From Planctomycetales bacterium (GTDB lineage: Bacteria > Planctomycetota > Planctomycetia > Planctomycetales > Planctomycetaceae): a stretch of 64,000 nt of DNA. The DNA is taken from contig JAPLOA010000095.1 of NCBI GenBank assembly GCA_026400835.1, forward strand, positions 1-64,000, in the 5' to 3' direction. This document shows positions 1 through 8,404 of this stretch, in pieces. Made by a program: the position numbers and the translations under genes. Below the pieces are notes generated by a model that searched no databases, was not told the origin of the DNA, and was given only the letters and a program-made list of their open reading frames with translations. Position 1 is the stretch's first letter. Each line of letters starts with the position of its first letter.

Positions 1-66
1 TCACCTGCAACAGCCCTGCTCAGGGTGAAAAAGGCAGCTACAGCTCTTACTAAATCTGAATCCGAA

Positions 67-85
67 CGGCAGGGCGTCAGCCCTC
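67..85 (+). repeat. 19-bp hairpin repeat, copy 1
   Basis: This 19-base sequence occurs again, exactly and in the opposite orientation, at 56298-56316. It contains a small perfect stem (AGGGC / GCCCT around a 4-base loop). Both copies lie close to a CACAGAGG-type inverted-repeat element, so the two repeats seem to travel or accumulate together. It is intergenic and has no visible coding role. Confidence 0.7.
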
Positions 86-115
86 CAAGTGATCACGACA
101 TGTTGAACGATTTGA

Positions 116-260
116 TTCACCACAGAGGTCACAGAGTCCACGGAGAGAAATCCAATACAGGACTTAACTCTGCGTTCCTCAGCGACCTCTGCGTTCGAAA
201 AGTTCTGCTGTCCTGCCGCTTCTGTGAATCTTCTGTGCTCTCCGTGACTTCTGTGGTGAA
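116..260. repeat. MITE-like element with CACAGAGG inverted ends, copy 1
   Basis: The left end reads TTCACCACAGAGGTCACAGA and the right end is close to its reverse complement (ends in TTCTGTGGTGAA), giving a 145-bp element with imperfect terminal inverted repeats of roughly 25-30 bases. Inside, 170-198 carries another degenerate unit of the same type. There is no transposase or credible ORF, so it would be non-autonomous. A second, more diverged copy lies at 56057-56235. CACAGAGG-rich dispersed repeats are common in planctomycete intergenic DNA, as far as I recall. Confidence 0.65.
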
Positions 261-322
261 AACGCCCTCTTCGCCTCCCCCCGGAAAACATTCTCCCGAG
301 CACCCGTGTCTCCTGTTTCGGG

Positions 323-362
323 ACAAACAGCCCGCATTCCTCGCGAATGCCGGGCTGTTTGT
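323..362. terminator. strong intergenic hairpin, probable bidirectional terminator
   Basis: Arms 323-339 and 345-362 pair over 17 bases with one bulged base and a 5-base loop. On the plus strand the stem is followed by GTCTTTTG. It lies about 35 bases beyond the stop of the minus-strand gene ending at 397, so it could end the exbB-exbD operon. The T-tract is on the plus-strand side, so termination of the minus-strand operon is an inference. Confidence 0.55.
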
Positions 363-396
363 CTTTTGTTGGGCAACGGAATAGATCATCTTCGTA

Positions 397-747
397 CTAT
401 CGCCGTTTCTTGGGGCGAACAATCCAGACCGCGATTCCGATCACAAGAAGAATCGGGAACAGAATCTTGATCCTGTTCACAAATACAGCCAGCAGCACGA
501 GCACCGCTAGTCGTCCGCGTCCAAGACCGTTCCAGACCGATGGTCGACGACTGACCGGAAGGCACAGCCAGAGTGCTCCCAGTACGATTCCGATTCGAAG
601 ACAGGCGGCCGGCCACGCAGAATCCTGATAGCCTCCCCAAAGGCCATAGACGGACAAAAGCCCACACGCCAAAGCGATAATTCCAACTCGGCGACGGCGA
701 TCAACTGACGAAACAGGCTGATCAATAACTGGGGCCTTACCGGACAT
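397..747 (-). CDS. small membrane protein of unknown function
   Basis: A 116-residue protein starting MSGKAPVID, chosen because this ATG lies 6 bases beyond the stop of the upstream gene and the longer reading would overlap that gene. After a basic cytoplasmic-looking N-terminus (VDRRRR) there are three hydrophobic stretches (about 26-45, 52-66 and 82-108) and a basic tail ending RPKKRR, consistent with an inner-membrane protein with both ends positively charged. It is the last gene of the exbB-exbD-cyclase-like operon. I do not recognise the family; function unknown. Confidence 0.7.
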   Translation of the reverse strand: MSGKAPVIDQPVSSVDRRRRVGIIALACGLLSVYGLWGGYQDSAWPAACLRIGIVLGALWLCLPVSRRPSVWNGLGRGRLAVLVLLAVFVNRIKILFPILLVIGIAVWIVRPKKRR

Positions 748-752
748 CGTGT

Positions 753-3700
753 TTACTTTTCGAGTTCCAGATAAAGCGGTAAATGCCGGTAGTAGACTTC
801 CAGCATCAACAGATTCAAGCAAGTCAGATAATGACGACCACCGCCATTAGCCCATTTGTCAGCCGAAGGTCGAGAAGGATCCCAACTGCCGCTGACCGAT
901 CCCTCTTTACTCTGAGTCATCACGAGCAGATCCCGTAAACCATTGTTCCACTCGTTCCAATGATCTCCCTGCATGTGAAACATCACCTGCGTAGCATAGT
1001 ACCAATAGTAGGCGTCACGCTGGCCAAAATCGGGCAAACGTGTTCGCAGATAATTTGCGCCAGCAATCAACTGAGCGTCTTCACGTTTGGCTCCAAGATA
1101 TTGCCGCATCAGCAGTCCTTCCGCAGTCATGGCAGGGCTGACTTTTTCTCTGGGATGATAACTAAACTGCCCGACAGCCGACTTGCTCTCCACAGAATCA
1201 AGCCAGCGACTCACTCCGGTGTAGGAGTCCTTAGGCACATTGAGTCCAGCCATTTCACCACTCTTCAGTGCCATCAATTGCCAACCGGAAACCGACGTGT
1301 CCGATTCAAACTGTGGACGGTATCTCCATCCTCCGAACTCCTTATGTTGTGACTCGACAATGAAGTCCAAAGCCTTCTGGGCAGGGGCTCGCAGGGCAGG
1401 ATCTTTCGTCAGTCCATACGCTTCACAAAGCGCGATCGACGCTATTCCGTGGCTGTAAAACCATACAAATTCCGTCTCGTCGGCAAAGAGATCTCCATCG
1501 GACTTTTGATGTTCCAACAGCCACTTCATTCCACGATCAACGGCTTCCTGATGCTTTCCAGACTGATGAGTATATCCGGCTCCCAGAAACGCCAGCAGAC
1601 TCAACCCTGTCGCCGCACTATTGGAGACGAAGCTGCCTTCACCGAGCGACTCAGACGTCTCCCCGGGAAAGTCATCAATGCTCCAATGTCCATCAGGATA
1701 TTGATTGCGAATAAGCCACTGCAGACCTCGTTCAACAGCCTCCTCAGAATCCTCTGAACCTCCAAGCGTCTTCGCGGCTTCACGACGTGCATCTGTTGTT
1801 CGCATCGAAAGACTCTCAGGGATCGAGGCCTCCGGAGAACTGCCACGTCCCTGAACCGATTTTTTTGCTAGTCCGGCGATCGCTTCCGCCGATGCCAACG
1901 ACGGCCGATCAACTCCAACACCCTTGCGTCCTGATGGAGTAGTAATTCGTGAACTCAATGAAGGATCTCCAGCAGTACCAACTCCGGAAGACGCTGGAGC
2001 AGGTCCGCTCGCTCCCGGCAATCCTGCAGATCGTCGAGGCAGCGCGCGGGTTCTGGGACCAGCGACAGCAGCAAGTCCCGCAGAAGCCGCCTGCGGACCA
2101 GCAATCACCAGAGCACCCCCTCGTTCCGCTGCCACAGCTCCTTCGGCTAAACCCGGCAAAGCCCCCATGGATTTCGATCGTGCCAGGCCGGGACCACGTC
2201 CGCCCGCAAAGCCGTCCGTAACTGAAAGACGAGCATTCGGTTCGGTTCCACGTGCCCCATCGATGCCTCCTGTTGCGGCTTTCATTAGCCCGGATGCTGC
2301 AGTCGAAGAGGGACCCACTCCATTTGATACGGTTCGACTTTGGATCAATGCCCCCGCCTCACCCGTTGCTTTCCCAGTCGGTAATCCGCCGCTCTGGCGC
2401 CCGGTTGAAGTTCGCGCGGGTCCGGCAATCATCCCCTCAGCCGTTGGTTTGGTTCCAACTCCGACACCACTCACTCCGCTTTCACTCGCCGCCGTTCCAA
2501 CAGCTTCAGCACCGGTACGTGAACGTGGTCCCGGAGCAATCGACAAGCCTGCTTCGGTGCCCAACCCGGGCCTTGCCGCACCAACAGACTGCGATTTGGC
2601 AACCTTCACTCCCGATGGCGAATTGTCGGCAACTCCAGAACCCGTCGGTCCAGTCGACAATTTCAGTTCACCTGCGGCCATCGTCCCGGCAGGTACTTTC
2701 GCTGTAGTAGTCCGCTGGCCGGATCGTGAGTTGGCGGACTCAGAAAACGTTGGCGAGGAAACCTCACCGGTCGACGAGACCTCAACACTTTCAGCAGCAA
2801 CACCAGTCGATGCAGCCTGGGCGGCGGACACTGTTGTCGAGCGTGCCATCACGGCAACTCCACCATCAGCCGGAGCACCTCCAGAAAACTCTTCAGCTCG
2901 CGCCGATCGAGATGGAACCTGCGCTCTGACAGTCGGCTCAACAGACGGAGATGCTACATCGGCCCGCATGTTCGATTCCGCGACCAACGCCGGATTGGCC
3001 GAGGCTTGGCGACTGATGTCTGTGCTTCGCTCTTTCGGATTCGATTGAGCCGCTTCTTTTGATGCAACCTCGATCTCCTCAAGCTTTGATTCAACGGCTT
3101 CGGCTTCGGCAACCTCCCGTTCGGAAGCAGCGGCATCCACCATCTCCGGAGTCACCTCGGCTTCACTGCGATTCGCCTGAATCCGGGCCGCCTCAACCTG
3201 CATTTCCGGCGAATCGCTATTGTCCAACTGACGCTCAGTAACCGGAATTTCTGCCGCCGCTTTATTCTGCTCGACCTGATCCTCCAGTTTCACTTCTTCA
3301 GCAGAGGCTGCGGCTGCGACATCCGGAGCGACTACGACTCGCGGTTCTTCCATCTCGCCCGTCGTCGTTTGACGTTCCATTTGCTCCGCAGACTCAGGAG
3401 CGAGCTCGACTTTCTCACGACGTTCCGGCGTCTCTGCTTCTTCTGCAACTTGAGGCGATGCAACAGCCTCTGACTCCGCCTTCTCAACTTCAGCGATCAT
3501 CACTTCTGAACGCTCCGGCTCAAGCTCTCGATCAGGTGTCTCAGTCTCATTCTGCTGGAGCCACGCTGCAGCAGGATCCGGCACGTCACTGGTGGCATAG
3601 TCCGGCAGAGTAAACTCTTCATGTGGGATCTGTGACAGATCAGCAGCCTGAGCAGGTGTTGGCAACGGCCCTCGAAAATCCACGGTTGTCATCGACAGAC

Positions 3701-4007
3701 ACAAGAGAAAATGAATCAGCAGACTCAGAGCGATCGCCCACTGCAACCGGCGTTTGATCACTCCGCGAACCAGAAACGTAACCAGTAGCAGCATCGCGAT
3801 CAGCGCGAACACCCACGCAATCTGACCTGCAAGGTGCTGCATACCCGGCAGCGGAACAACATTGGCATCGGTGAAAACAGCCGCCATGCCCTGCAGAGAA
3901 ACAATTCCACTGGCGACAGAGACACCTATGGCGACGAATATTCTCAGTCGCTGAGCAGTTGTCAGCTCGTTCAATTCCTCATTCGAAAGCTGAACAAGAT
4001 CTCTCAC
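753..4007 (-). CDS. large membrane protein with squalene-cyclase/prenyltransferase-like C-terminal repeats
   Basis: 1084 residues. The N-terminus has three likely membrane helices (about 22-45, 60-85, 90-110). Residues 130-720 are low-complexity, rich in Glu/Ala/Ser/Pro and then Gly/Ala/Thr, with no folded domain visible. From about 760 to the end there are repeated alpha-hairpin units such as GLQWLIRNQYPDGHW, GMKWLLEHQKSDGD and FIVESQHKEFGGWRY, which resemble the alpha/alpha-barrel repeats of terpene cyclases and prenyltransferases. The canonical DxDD cyclase motif was not found, so enzymatic cyclisation is not supported. Its ATG overlaps the exbD stop, so it is translationally coupled to an ExbB/ExbD motor; the long linker and terminal domain may be a periplasmic effector driven by it (inference). 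Confidence 0.85.
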   Translation of the reverse strand: MRDLVQLSNEELNELTTAQRLRIFVAIGVSVASGIVSLQGMAAVFTDANVVPLPGMQHLAGQIAWVFALIAMLLLVTFLVRGVIKRRLQWAIALSLLIHFLLCLSMTTVDFRGPLPTPAQAADLSQIPHEEFTLPDYATSDVPDPAAAWLQQNETETPDRELEPERSEVMIAEVEKAESEAVASPQVAEEAETPERREKVELAPESAEQMERQTTTGEMEEPRVVVAPDVAAAASAEEVKLEDQVEQNKAAAEIPVTERQLDNSDSPEMQVEAARIQANRSEAEVTPEMVDAAASEREVAEAEAVESKLEEIEVASKEAAQSNPKERSTDISRQASANPALVAESNMRADVASPSVEPTVRAQVPSRSARAEEFSGGAPADGGVAVMARSTTVSAAQAASTGVAAESVEVSSTGEVSSPTFSESANSRSGQRTTTAKVPAGTMAAGELKLSTGPTGSGVADNSPSGVKVAKSQSVGAARPGLGTEAGLSIAPGPRSRTGAEAVGTAASESGVSGVGVGTKPTAEGMIAGPARTSTGRQSGGLPTGKATGEAGALIQSRTVSNGVGPSSTAASGLMKAATGGIDGARGTEPNARLSVTDGFAGGRGPGLARSKSMGALPGLAEGAVAAERGGALVIAGPQAASAGLAAVAGPRTRALPRRSAGLPGASGPAPASSGVGTAGDPSLSSRITTPSGRKGVGVDRPSLASAEAIAGLAKKSVQGRGSSPEASIPESLSMRTTDARREAAKTLGGSEDSEEAVERGLQWLIRNQYPDGHWSIDDFPGETSESLGEGSFVSNSAATGLSLLAFLGAGYTHQSGKHQEAVDRGMKWLLEHQKSDGDLFADETEFVWFYSHGIASIALCEAYGLTKDPALRAPAQKALDFIVESQHKEFGGWRYRPQFESDTSVSGWQLMALKSGEMAGLNVPKDSYTGVSRWLDSVESKSAVGQFSYHPREKVSPAMTAEGLLMRQYLGAKREDAQLIAGANYLRTRLPDFGQRDAYYWYYATQVMFHMQGDHWNEWNNGLRDLLVMTQSKEGSVSGSWDPSRPSADKWANGGGRHYLTCLNLLMLEVYYRHLPLYLELEK

Positions 4008-4465
4008 TGCTCAAGCCCCTCCGTGGCGACCTCCGGCGGAATCACCGCCACTCGATAGTCGCGAATTCCGGCCTTGTTACAAAGACTCATAACCCGTGCG
4101 ATGTACTTCCAGTCAGATCGTTCGTCCCCCCGAATCACGACCGGCTGGTTTCCGGGATTATTCGTTCCTGCCCGCTGCAGTCGTTCCGCCAATTGCACCT
4201 CATTGTGCAATTCACCAGCCACATAGTACTGACCATCAACGTTGATATTGACGACCATCTCACGCGGTCGCATCACCATCGGCATGGCGGCTACGGCATC
4301 CGGCAACGTGGCATCAAGCGATCCTTCGCCGGAGGCCCTGGACTCTTCTTCAAATCGACTGGCCACCATAAAAAACAGAAGCAACTGAAAGACGCAGTCG
4401 ATCATGGGCGTCATGTCGATTAAACGCTTGCTGGCTCCCTGTCGATTCTTATAGCGAAACCGCAT
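4004..4465 (-). CDS. exbD: ExbD/TolR-family biopolymer transport protein
   Basis: 153 residues. The N-terminus is cytoplasmic and basic, followed by a single membrane helix in the typical context IDMTPMIDCVFQLLLFFMVA (residues about 16-35), where the Asp in MTPMID is the position that takes part in proton flow in ExbD/TolR proteins. The rest is a periplasmic domain with the usual strand pattern (VVIRGDERSDWKYIARVMSLC). The gene follows the ExbB-type gene by 2 bases and overlaps the next gene by 4, so one operon. It should form an inner-membrane proton-driven motor with the ExbB partner. No TonB gene with a canonical TonB C-terminus is present nearby. Confidence 0.93.
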   Translation of the reverse strand: MRFRYKNRQGASKRLIDMTPMIDCVFQLLLFFMVASRFEEESRASGEGSLDATLPDAVAAMPMVMRPREMVVNINVDGQYYVAGELHNEVQLAERLQRAGTNNPGNQPVVIRGDERSDWKYIARVMSLCNKAGIRDYRVAVIPPEVATEGLEQ

Positions 4466-4467
4466 TG

Positions 4468-5511
4468 CTACGACTTCTCCCTGACACCCGGCGAAGATGG
4501 GGCCGTCACTATACGAAGCGCACTGCGATCATCGATCGTCGCATTCATTTCCCCACTGCCACTTTTTGAGGATGATGTCGATTCCTGACGAGGTCCAGTC
4601 CCCTTCAACAGAACTCCCGACGCATCACTTTTCCGGGTCACTCGCCATTTGCCTTCAAACCGTTCAAACAACGGCACGATCTCATTGAAAACATCTTCCA
4701 TACCCCGCAACAGGCGTTCAATTCGCCCCTCAAGCATATTGGCAATCACAATCGCCGGAATTGCGACAACGAGTCCGGCAAACGTCGTAATCAATGCCGT
4801 GTAGATTCCCTGTGCAAGTTCCTGCCCCTTGGCGGTTCCTGTGGAAGTCGAAGCACTGATGACCATAAATGCCATGATCATTCCCTGCACGGTTCCCAGA
4901 AGTCCCAGCATCGGCGAAATGCTGACCGCCACATTGATTGGGCGAATGTTCTGAGCCATCTGGTCAGCTTCCCGACTGACCGCATCTTCGACAGCTTTCT
5001 CCAACTCTGCCTGAGGTCTCCCGACTTTCAGGATCGCCGACTCGAGAACCCGCGCTAACGGGGAGCGATACTTCAGGCAAACATCGTAAGCCAGTCGAGG
5101 ATCGATACCGCTGCTCTGCTGATTTAACTTCTGTAATCCGACCAGGAGCCCGGGAGGGATGATCAGATTTCTTCGTAGCCCAATTCTGCGCTCAATGGCA
5201 TACGCCATGACAACGATTGAGCACAACGCAATCGGGATCATAAAGAGGCCACCCTGAACGGCCAGATCCCATAAAAACGGCAACGGCTGAGGTATCCCCA
5301 GCCGCACAAGTTCATCAGACACGTTTCTGGTAAAAGACTTGGCTTCCGCTGTCGCATCCGAAGAAGAATCTTCGGCTGCGACATTACCCTGCGGTCCACC
5401 GGCGATTTGACCAGATTGATCAACAGGAGCGGACGACTCCTGCGCCAAAGCCTGTGGCAGAGTAAGGCACAGAAAAACCACAGAACCAAGAACAATCAGC
5501 GAAGTTCGCAT
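4468..5511 (-). CDS. exbB: MotA/TolQ/ExbB-family proton channel protein with signal peptide
   Basis: 347 residues from the ATG at 5511, chosen because it begins a clean signal peptide (MRTSLIVLGSVVFLCLTLP, then ALAQ) and has AGGA upstream; a longer reading from 5547 has no ribosome site. A first helix at about 92-112 (LFMIPIALCSIVVMAYAIE) is followed by a cytoplasmic loop and two helices (about 200-225 SPMLGLLGTVQGMIMAF and 240-265 GIYTALITTFAGLVVAIPA), the conserved MotA/TolQ/ExbB core including the GLLGTVQGM motif. It partners the ExbD downstream. The cleaved N-terminal extension before the first helix is usual for ExbB proteins of this phylum and absent in E. coli ExbB. Confidence 0.92.
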   Translation of the reverse strand: MRTSLIVLGSVVFLCLTLPQALAQESSAPVDQSGQIAGGPQGNVAAEDSSSDATAEAKSFTRNVSDELVRLGIPQPLPFLWDLAVQGGLFMIPIALCSIVVMAYAIERRIGLRRNLIIPPGLLVGLQKLNQQSSGIDPRLAYDVCLKYRSPLARVLESAILKVGRPQAELEKAVEDAVSREADQMAQNIRPINVAVSISPMLGLLGTVQGMIMAFMVISASTSTGTAKGQELAQGIYTALITTFAGLVVAIPAIVIANMLEGRIERLLRGMEDVFNEIVPLFERFEGKWRVTRKSDASGVLLKGTGPRQESTSSSKSGSGEMNATIDDRSALRIVTAPSSPGVREKS

Positions 5512-5946
5512 GGAACATCCTGAGAGGCCATTAATAAGGTACGTCATGGTTCAGTTTCGCCTGAAACAATTAGCAATTCATTTCCTGTGCTGACCCGCAG
5601 GTCACAAAACTCTATTCAGACGGGCATGCCGCTCGCCACTCACTTGACGTCCATCTTCGGGACATTTCAGGATGTCGACGATTTCCTCCGAATTCTCTCC
5701 GGCTGTTTTCTGTGTTAAAGCCGCGAAACAGCAAACTCTGGCTATTCAGAGAAAGTATTCCTCTGAAACTGAACGGAAAACCATCGCATAGTCTATCGCA
5801 GACTATGCGACCCCGTCGCTGACGAAAACCCACTGCGCGACGGCTTGAACTATTCGTGCTATTCGGGGGGTTTTCCGAGTTTCCCGGACTTCTGCGCCGC
5901 TTCGCACCAGAGCCGAACATAAACGCCGTATCTTCGGAAAGCCAAC
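5512..5946. other. intergenic region with a 10-bp inverted repeat
   Basis: No credible gene. It contains a perfect inverted repeat, CGCATAGTCT / AGACTATGCG at 5785-5794 and 5800-5809 with a 5-base loop, roughly 140 bases beyond the stop of the minus-strand gene that ends at 5947. It is followed on the minus strand by ATGGTTTTCC, so it may act as a weak terminator. The part nearest 5512 must hold the promoter of the exbB operon; no clear -35/-10 pair was picked out. Confidence 0.5.
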
Positions 5947-6648
5947 CTATTTTCGACATCGCTGAAGCCGAACCCCATTTCCCTCAACAACCAGTTCCAG
6001 CAGAATATCCTGCAACTGGGAGCAAAGTCGAGTTCTATGGCGTTCCAGATAAGTATGTTTGCTGCCAGGATCAATCTCCAGAAAGGCTTCCGTACTCAGA
6101 CGGTGTTTAGGGGCTCTCCAGAACGCCAAAAACATAGGAATGTTCACTGTGCCGCGAAGTTTAATACTCCCATCCTGATCAGTTCGGACGATTAAATCGT
6201 CTCCAGATTGCTCAATCGTCGTTCGCAACAGGTCACTTCGAAGCGGAACTTCAGTCGCTCGGTACGACTGTTTCTTCGCCCAATGCTCCACAGCCAACAC
6301 GGCTTCTTCAAGCTCTGGAACCCCGGAGAACTGGACAGGATTCTTCGTCTCTACAGCCTGCCGCACAGCTTCAATCAGCGGTTGCAGCATTCTGTATTTC
6401 ATGCGAGTCTCAGGAATTAGCCTGCGGTACTCCCATAGAGCACTGTCATCTGCGACCAGGATTTCCAGCACTTCCGCAGCATTCCCGGCAGTAACGGTAT
6501 AATCACGAGCGATGCCGACCGACGCAGCATCACGGGCTTCAAAGACGTTCTTGTAGATAAAGTCGAGGCGACGGCGAAGATCTTCAGCAAGGATCTCTGG
6601 TGACTCAACCCACTGCTTACCCTGTGACTTGGCTTCTCGATTTGACAT
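5947..6648 (-). CDS. conserved-looking protein of unknown function
   Basis: 233 residues, no signal peptide, no membrane helix. The sequence is helical and charged in the first 140 residues (MSNREAKSQGKQWVESPEIL onwards). The last 50 residues (HRLSTEAFLEIDPGSKHTYL then ERHRTRLCSQLQDILLEL) look like a winged-helix-type end of a regulator, but this is weak. I do not recognise the family. It stands alone: about 100 bases separate it from the cytidine deaminase gene upstream. Function not assignable; cytoplasmic location expected. Confidence 0.7.
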   Translation of the reverse strand: MSNREAKSQGKQWVESPEILAEDLRRRLDFIYKNVFEARDAASVGIARDYTVTAGNAAEVLEILVADDSALWEYRRLIPETRMKYRMLQPLIEAVRQAVETKNPVQFSGVPELEEAVLAVEHWAKKQSYRATEVPLRSDLLRTTIEQSGDDLIVRTDQDGSIKLRGTVNIPMFLAFWRAPKHRLSTEAFLEIDPGSKHTYLERHRTRLCSQLQDILLELVVEGNGVRLQRCRK

Positions 6649-6748
6649 ATGCGAACTACGGTCTGAAATGGCCTATAAGCCCGCCGGACAAATACTGGCG
6701 GCTTCATCAGAGGTTGACTCTCATGAGTCCGATGAATTTCCCCGGATC

Positions 6749-7174
6749 TTACAGACTCCCATGATCCAGACGAAAGGCTCGAGGTAGAAGTTCGCTCAGG
6801 AGTACCACTTCCGGGTCATTGGCACCCGCGGAATCGAGATTATCAAGAATTACGAGTAATTGAGGGCTGAACTCCATCAGAAACTGACGACAGGCCCCAC
6901 ACGGGACCGGCACTCCGGTCAACGAAATACAGATGGCTCGAAAGTCCCGATGCCCATGAGCTACCGCTGAGCAGACCGCCACTCGCTCTGCACAAATCGT
7001 CAGACCGTACGAGGCGTTCTCAACATTGCATCCTGTGAAAATCTCTCCGGAGCCCGTCAAAACAGCAGCCCCGACATGGTACTTCGAATACGGAGCCCAC
7101 GCCTTTTCCCGCACTTTGCGTGCCGCATCGCGCAGAGCAATCCATTCCGGAATCCGGGCCAGCATAAAGTTCAT
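6749..7174 (-). CDS. cdd: cytidine deaminase
   Basis: 141 residues. Zinc site of the small tetrameric cytidine deaminases is complete: C61-A-E63 (the Glu is the proton shuttle) and P-C92-G-A-C95. The substrate-binding stretch FTGCNVENASYG (46-57) is also intact. It hydrolyses cytidine and deoxycytidine to uridine and deoxyuridine for pyrimidine salvage. The start at 7174 has GGGAG six bases upstream and lies 3 bases after the stop of the LarA-like gene, so it is the last gene of an operon with a glycosyltransferase and the LarA-like protein; no functional link between them is evident. Confidence 0.95.
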   Translation of the reverse strand: MNFMLARIPEWIALRDAARKVREKAWAPYSKYHVGAAVLTGSGEIFTGCNVENASYGLTICAERVAVCSAVAHGHRDFRAICISLTGVPVPCGACRQFLMEFSPQLLVILDNLDSAGANDPEVVLLSELLPRAFRLDHGSL

Positions 7175-7177
7175 CGG

Positions 7178-8404
7178 TCACTCCCGTGCAAATGAAAGCT
7201 GATGCCGGCCATCGCGAAATGTCAGCGGAACGGGACGATCGGCGACTCGAAATTTCGGATGCTGCAGGAGTTCTTCTCGCAGGTCCTCACTGACATACAA
7301 CGATTCGAGATGCAGCGTATTGGGGATGAACATCCAACGCTGCTCGCCATATCGATCAGAAATCATCCGCATCAACGTTTCATCATCCGCGATAGTTGCC
7401 GGAATCTTCGCTCGATCCATATCACCCGTCGTCAGAGTGTTGATCAAAGTTTTGTGCTCATCGATTGCTGAGCGAAGCCTTTGCGTAATGAAGTCCGCAT
7501 TCCCGACTCCAATTGCATTTCCCTGACTGGATGCAGAGAGCGATAACGCTGCAATCGTCCGAATGCGTGGCGTCGTCAAGTCTTCGAACCCCGGCAGTCC
7601 GCGTCGTCCGATGACATTCGTGTCCATCCCCGTCCCGCTGTAAGTCTTACCAATCGAATCCACAATCAGCACATTCAGGTCTTCGACCGGCAGTCGCGGG
7701 AAATAACTGCGATAATGTTCCAGCAACGCCGCCTCACGTCTCAGAATATCCTGCGGTGCAATGGCATGAATCTCTGCCGTTTCATCGTAACCATCTTCAA
7801 GGATCCCGACGCCCGCAAAGATCTTTCCCGAGTCCAGCACGAACTGTCCCATCTCCAGCAGCATATCTTTCATCGCACCGGCCCGTGCCGAGTGAAACGT
7901 GCGTGCCGAGCGAATTTTGCCCATCCCGACCACCATCATCTTGGTCAGTCCACTCTGAATCGGCCCCGCAAAGCAGGTGTGCAGCTTGATTCGATTGAGC
8001 ACAAGCACGCCGTCAGATTCCAGACAATGCCGATCCATGAACACCGACCCGGTTCTCACCTGACCAATCTCAGCCACTTCCATGCTGCTGCGGATCGGCA
8101 TCCCCATCGTGGCTTCGGTAATCCCCAGCGACTCAACCATCGCTCGCTGACCATCGGCTGTTGCTCCATTATGCGACCCCATCGCCGGAACAATGAAGGG
8201 CAGGGCACCATGATCCTTCAACCACTGACCACAAGCTTTCACGATCACCGGCAAATTGCAGATTCCGCGACTGCCAACGGTGATCGCAATTTCGCCGCGC
8301 GGTACGGGAAGTTTGAGTTGTCCCAACTGCTGAAAAACGGCCGCAGGAATGTCCTTCAGCGGACTTGAAACCAACTGCTGCGAGACTTTATATACATTCA
8401 TCAT
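7178..8404 (-). CDS. LarA-like (DUF2088, lactate racemase N-domain) protein
   Basis: 408 residues from ATG 8404, which overlaps the stop of the upstream glycosyltransferase (ATGA); a GTG at 8413 is a possible alternative. The protein has the LarA-type pattern: an early ITVGSRGICNLP, then PFIVPAMGSHNGATADGQ, and LNRIKLHTCFAGPIQSGLTK. LarA uses a nickel-pincer nucleotide cofactor made by LarB, LarC and LarE; none of these is in the window, so whether this homologue is a nickel enzyme, and on which 2-hydroxyacid it would act, is open. Many LarA homologues act on substrates other than lactate. Cytoplasmic. Confidence 0.8.
   Translation of the reverse strand: MMNVYKVSQQLVSSPLKDIPAAVFQQLGQLKLPVPRGEIAITVGSRGICNLPVIVKACGQWLKDHGALPFIVPAMGSHNGATADGQRAMVESLGITEATMGMPIRSSMEVAEIGQVRTGSVFMDRHCLESDGVLVLNRIKLHTCFAGPIQSGLTKMMVVGMGKIRSARTFHSARAGAMKDMLLEMGQFVLDSGKIFAGVGILEDGYDETAEIHAIAPQDILRREAALLEHYRSYFPRLPVEDLNVLIVDSIGKTYSGTGMDTNVIGRRGLPGFEDLTTPRIRTIAALSLSASSQGNAIGVGNADFITQRLRSAIDEHKTLINTLTTGDMDRAKIPATIADDETLMRMISDRYGEQRWMFIPNTLHLESLYVSEDLREELLQHPKFRVADRPVPLTFRDGRHQLSFARE

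Noticed and set aside
1924-3048. 374-residue plus-strand reading inside the giant minus-strand gene
   Set aside because: It is the mirror of the Pro/Ala/Ser-rich low-complexity coding strand; composition explains it and it has no domain or ribosome site.
5612-5959. 115-residue minus-strand reading in the exbB upstream region
   Set aside because: Arg/Ser-rich, unlike neighbours, no ribosome site, overlaps a supported gene.
7715-8368. 217-residue plus-strand reading inside the LarA-like gene
   Set aside because: Shadow of the real minus-strand gene; His/Arg-rich and without motifs.
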